Positions 61,412 to 64,000 of a DNA stretch of 64,000 nucleotides are shown in pieces. Made by a program: the position numbers and the translations under genes. The stretch comes from UBA168 sp011055275 (lineage in GTDB: Archaea; Thermoproteota; Thermoprotei_A; Marsarchaeales; UBA168), in NCBI GenBank assembly GCA_046635845.1, contig JAQQXN010000001.1. The stretch is one strand, 5' to 3'. The notes beneath the pieces are model-generated. The model searched no databases. It saw only the letters and a list, made by a program, of their open reading frames with translations, and was not told the origin of the DNA. Numbering within the stretch: the stretch's first letter is position 1; every line of letters starts with the position of its first letter.

Positions 61412-62557
61412 TCAAAGCGAGGCGAGCTCGTTTAAGTGCTCCCTGTCGATTTTCCCTGCCCTTTCGCCTATCTCCTCGGCTACGTCGCCGGACGGCAGCC
61501 TGCCCCTTGCCTCGTCCACTATATCCAGCAGCTCTTCCTGGCGCTTTCTCGTTATCTCCATTGCCTTCGCGTATAGATCGGCGTTTTTCCTTGAAAGCCT
61601 GTCGTGAATCGACTGGGCCTTGAGCCAGTAGCCCTCGTCATAGCGGACTTTGACCTTCCCCTCGCCGGCAACCAGGGGCTTGTAGAGCGATATGCACGGG
61701 TTTGAGGAAAACGTGAACCAGCCAATGACGTACTCTTGGCGGAGTTCCGCTATCATGGAGTTGGCGGTCTGCGACGTCCTCGTCAGGGAGCCGCTGTGCA
61801 TGCACACGTCCTCGTTTGATCCCTTCCTCGGGCAAAACCTTTCCCTCTTGTGGTGCCTCATGATCGTCATCACGTCCCTCAGCGTCACGCCTCCCTTCGC
61901 GAGCGCGGAGCTCGTGTAGGCTTCCCTTTCTCTTCCCCTCCCGAGGTACGTGTAAAGGAGGTTGAGCTTGTACCTGAAGTTCTCACCCCTTCCCTCAAGC
62001 GGCTCAAAGGGCGCGTTCGAAATGGAGGCGTATCCCTTCACCTCCTCGTACCTCCACCGGTTTCCGTAGGTCTCGAGCACGAACGCCCTCTCCCTGTCGG
62101 ATATGAGGAAGGAGTTGTCGTAGTACTCCTCCTTTTTGGAGCTATTTGACCCTCCAACTCCATACCTTTCCACGAGGTCGACCATCACGTCAAGGGCGTC
62201 CCTTGCGCTTTTCCCCAGTTCGAGGCCTATGCGGAGCACGTCCATTCCCAGCATTCCCTGCCTGGGAAAGCGCCTTCTGGTGAAGATCGCCTCGTTTCCC
62301 ATCGCGACCCCGTGCTCGTTGAAGCCCATCTCAGCCCCCCACATCCACGTTGGCCTCGATATGACGGTGCGACTCGCCTCCACACGGCCCTTGGCCTCGA
62401 CTTCGACGCGGGTCACCCTTATTTTCCCCTCCCTAGGGGCCGAGGAGTAGTACTCAACGAGCTGGGGCTCGTCAGGTTCCCTGTCGCTGTTCTTCGCGAA
62501 GTAGGTAACGCCTTTTTCCGCGTTGTTATTGGCAAGCGAGACGAGGGTATCGCACAC
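61412..62557 (-). CDS. C69-family peptidase (secernin/dipeptidase-like, Ntn hydrolase)
   Basis: 381 residues beginning M-C-D-T-L-V. Cys2 would be the N-terminal nucleophile after Met removal. YFAKNSDREPDEPQ, MWGAEMGFNEHGVAMGNEAIF, GMDVLRIGLELGKSARDAL and ICMHSG-like VCMHSGSLTRTSQTANSMI match peptidase C69/secernins, whose substrates in archaea are unknown. GTG 62557 has minus-strand CTTAAATCAG centred -24. Its place among sugar genes gives no hint of substrate. Confidence 0.88.
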   Translation of the reverse strand: MCDTLVSLANNNAEKGVTYFAKNSDREPDEPQLVEYYSSAPREGKIRVTRVEVEAKGRVEASRTVISRPTWMWGAEMGFNEHGVAMGNEAIFTRRRFPRQGMLGMDVLRIGLELGKSARDALDVMVDLVERYGVGGSNSSKKEEYYDNSFLISDRERAFVLETYGNRWRYEEVKGYASISNAPFEPLEGRGENFRYKLNLLYTYLGRGREREAYTSSALAKGGVTLRDVMTIMRHHKRERFCPRKGSNEDVCMHSGSLTRTSQTANSMIAELRQEYVIGWFTFSSNPCISLYKPLVAGEGKVKVRYDEGYWLKAQSIHDRLSRKNADLYAKAMEITRKRQEELLDIVDEARGRLPSGDVAEEIGERAGKIDREHLNELASL

Positions 62558-62793
62558 GTGCCCTTGAAGGCACCTGATTTAAGTTTTTGGCCTTACTTGG
62601 GCTTGGCAGGCCAAGCCGTCCTCTCCGCGGCCGACGACCGCTCGTGGGCGTGCCGGCTCGCGTGGTTTCACGGAGGCGCGTGACCTTGGAAGCTTTCCGA
62701 TCGCCGAGACATCCTTTTCGTGCCTCGCTACCTCGACTTTCGCCTTTTGTGCTTTTTTCGCGCCGCGTTTTTATTCACGTGGGGGAAAGATGT

Positions 62794-63714
62794 ATGGTAA
62801 AATTTCACCTGGGCTTGAACAACTGCTGGGCAATAAAGAGGTGGCCGGTGCCGTCGGAATGGGCCGACCTCTACCGGAAGATGGACGTGAAGAACGTGCA
62901 GTTCTCCTTCGACCTCCTCGATCCCAGGTCGAAACCAGTGGTCCTCGAGTACGGGATAGGGCAGGTAAACGATGCGGTGGCCAAGTACGGCCTTTACCTT
63001 CAGTCCACCTTCACGGGCCTCATACCTTACTCCATGAACTTCCTTGCCCACCCGGATCCCGTCATGAGGGCAGATGCCCTTGACTGGTACATGGAGGCCA
63101 TAAGGGTGACAAAGCTTTTGGGAGCAAAGATGACTGGAGGGCACATGGGGGCAAAGAGCGTTGCCGACTACGAAGACAAGGCCCGCGCCAACGCGGTTGA
63201 CCAGGCCCTCTTCGAGGCCGTAAAGTCCATGCGCGTCCACGCGAAGCAGGAGGGGCTTGAGGCTCTTCTCTGGGAACCCATGCCGGTCCCTAGGGAAACC
63301 CCGTGGAGCCTCGAGGAGGCAAGCCTTGTCCTCAAGAGGGCCAACGAGGGAGAAGGCGTTCCCCTCAAGCTGGCCATTGACATGGGCCACCAGTGCACCC
63401 TCAAGGGATCTGACGGCGATCCCTACCGGTGGCTTGCCCAGCTTGGCGCGGAGTCACCGGTCATCCACCTGCAGCAGACCGACGGGAAGGCGGACAGGCA
63501 CTGGCCCTTCGCGCGCGAGTACAACGAGATCGGCATAATGAAGCCAGATAAGGTTATTGAGAGCTTGGAAAGATCGGGAGCCAAGGAGGTCTACGCCTTC
63601 GTGGAGTACATCCCTCCCTCTGAGGAGGACGACAAAAAGGTCCTTGAGAACGTGGAGGAGACCGTCAAGCTCTGGAAGGAGTACGCTCAGGACCGAGGGC
63701 AATGCCCGTCGTGA
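62794..63714 (+). CDS. Sugar-phosphate isomerase/epimerase-like TIM-barrel protein
   Basis: 306 residues from ATG 62794. KFHLGLNNCWAIKRWP, VQFSFDLLDP, STFTGLIPYS, TGGHMGA, ALLWEPMPVPRETPW, AIDMGHQC and YAFVEYIPPSEEDDKKVL place it in the xylose-isomerase-like/AP-endonuclease-2 superfamily with probable metal ligands Glu, Asp, His and Glu. It resembles tetrulose-phosphate or ketose 3-epimerases. The frame is open upstream but GTTTTTATTC (centre -23) defines the start. Its 3' end is antisense to the PfkB gene for 261 bases. Confidence 0.83.
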   Translation: MVKFHLGLNNCWAIKRWPVPSEWADLYRKMDVKNVQFSFDLLDPRSKPVVLEYGIGQVNDAVAKYGLYLQSTFTGLIPYSMNFLAHPDPVMRADALDWYMEAIRVTKLLGAKMTGGHMGAKSVADYEDKARANAVDQALFEAVKSMRVHAKQEGLEALLWEPMPVPRETPWSLEEASLVLKRANEGEGVPLKLAIDMGHQCTLKGSDGDPYRWLAQLGAESPVIHLQQTDGKADRHWPFAREYNEIGIMKPDKVIESLERSGAKEVYAFVEYIPPSEEDDKKVLENVEETVKLWKEYAQDRGQCPS

Positions 63715-64000
63715 GGTCTTTCCAAGCATTTTCTCAACGGCCTCAAGGCTGACGCCCGACGTGCTGACGCCCGTGCACTTAACGGCCGCGGTGGCCTGCG
63801 CAAACCTAAGGCACTCCTCCAGCTCGGCCTTTGTCGACGGAATTCCCCTCTTGCCCAGCATCTCAATGAGGCCAGCCACGAAGGAATCTCCTGCGGCCGT
63901 GGTGTCGACCACATCCACCTTAAAGGATGGCTGAAAAGCGCGATGGTTGCCGCCATCCCACGAGGCCATAACTCCTTCTTCATCGGTTATTAGGGCGAAG
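63454..64000 (-). CDS. PfkB-family carbohydrate kinase, C-terminal part (runs off right edge)
   Basis: The frame is open at the window edge (FALITDEEGVMASWDGG). VDVVDTTAAGDSFVAGLIEML is the PfkB signature with the catalytic Asp in GDSF; LRFAQATAAVKCTGVSTS precedes the usual C-terminus EAVEKMLGKTS. It then continues ~85 residues as antisense of the epimerase-like gene, so the ancestral stop near 63715 seems lost. Likely a ketohexokinase, KDG-kinase or ribokinase-type enzyme; substrate unknown. Confidence 0.85.
   Translation of the reverse strand, partial: FALITDEEGVMASWDGGNHRAFQPSFKVDVVDTTAAGDSFVAGLIEMLGKRGIPSTKAELEECLRFAQATAAVKCTGVSTSGVSLEAVEKMLGKTSRRALPSVLSVLLPELDGLLHVLKDLFVVLLRGRDVLHEGVDLLGSRSFQALNNLIWLHYADLVVLAREGPVPVRLPVGLLQVDDR

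Noticed and set aside
62587..62793. N-terminal extension of the epimerase-like gene
   Set aside because: It is read through the promoter region; the TATA box is 23 bases before ATG 62794 and homology starts there.

Overview
The window looks like a GC-rich thermophilic, probably acidophilic, archaeon of the Thermoproteota (TACK) side. The basis is promoter and gene content, since no rRNA or tRNA marker is present. Most genes carry a TTTAAA-like TATA box 22-27 bases upstream of the start codon and no Shine-Dalgarno, so transcripts are largely leaderless with many GTG/TTG starts. GGTGAT/GGAGG sites appear only inside operons. Arginine is mostly AGG/AGA. There is an archaeal type IV pilin, a small Cren7-like zinc protein, DUF2079, FkbM and dolichol-phosphate-type glycosyltransferases. 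The genus cannot be fixed from the sequence.

Layout. 1-8 kb: glycan breakdown (GH13, membrane-anchored GH57 and GH15, GH31). 8-21 kb: sugar oxidation (two zinc alcohol dehydrogenases, SDR, Gfo/Idh/MocA oxidoreductase, sugar kinase, AldA-type aldehyde dehydrogenase, LutB/LutA-type lactate oxidation proteins). A lactaldehyde to lactate to pyruvate branch of deoxysugar breakdown is a reasonable inference. Two coiled-coil nuclease-like paralogues at 13.5 and 21.6 kb share almost identical internal repeats. 22-30 kb: CPA2-type antiporter, AAA ATPase with a tandem operator, exported phosphoesterase, GH38 mannosidase. 30-39 kb: sugar kinase, a glycosyltransferase-DUF2079 fusion, three more glycosyltransferases and GDP-mannose 4,6-dehydratase, a glycan assembly block.

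39-56 kb is an accessory region. It holds decaying glycosyltransferase and FkbM genes, two scattered fragments of a sugar-1-phosphate nucleotidyltransferase, two relics of an IS5-type element, and two DNA-binding-protein genes each next to its own repeat array. A double ribbon-helix-helix coiled-coil protein has four 21-bp tandem repeats upstream. A winged-helix protein has twelve GTGAACG half-sites upstream. Both resemble partition or replication-control loci, and they are the best candidates here for an undescribed system.

56-59 kb encodes surface proteins (membrane proteins, a type IV pilin, an InlB-repeat-like anchored protein). 59-64 kb returns to sugar metabolism (zinc dehydrogenase, SDR, C69 peptidase, sugar-phosphate epimerase-like protein, PfkB kinase).

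Caution: many disrupted genes are restored by a one-base change, often in a short homopolymer. Read-level checking is needed before calling those genes dead. Genes with extra in-frame stops or lost domains (47.3, 50.2, 53.7, 55.6 kb and the IS relics) look genuinely degraded.
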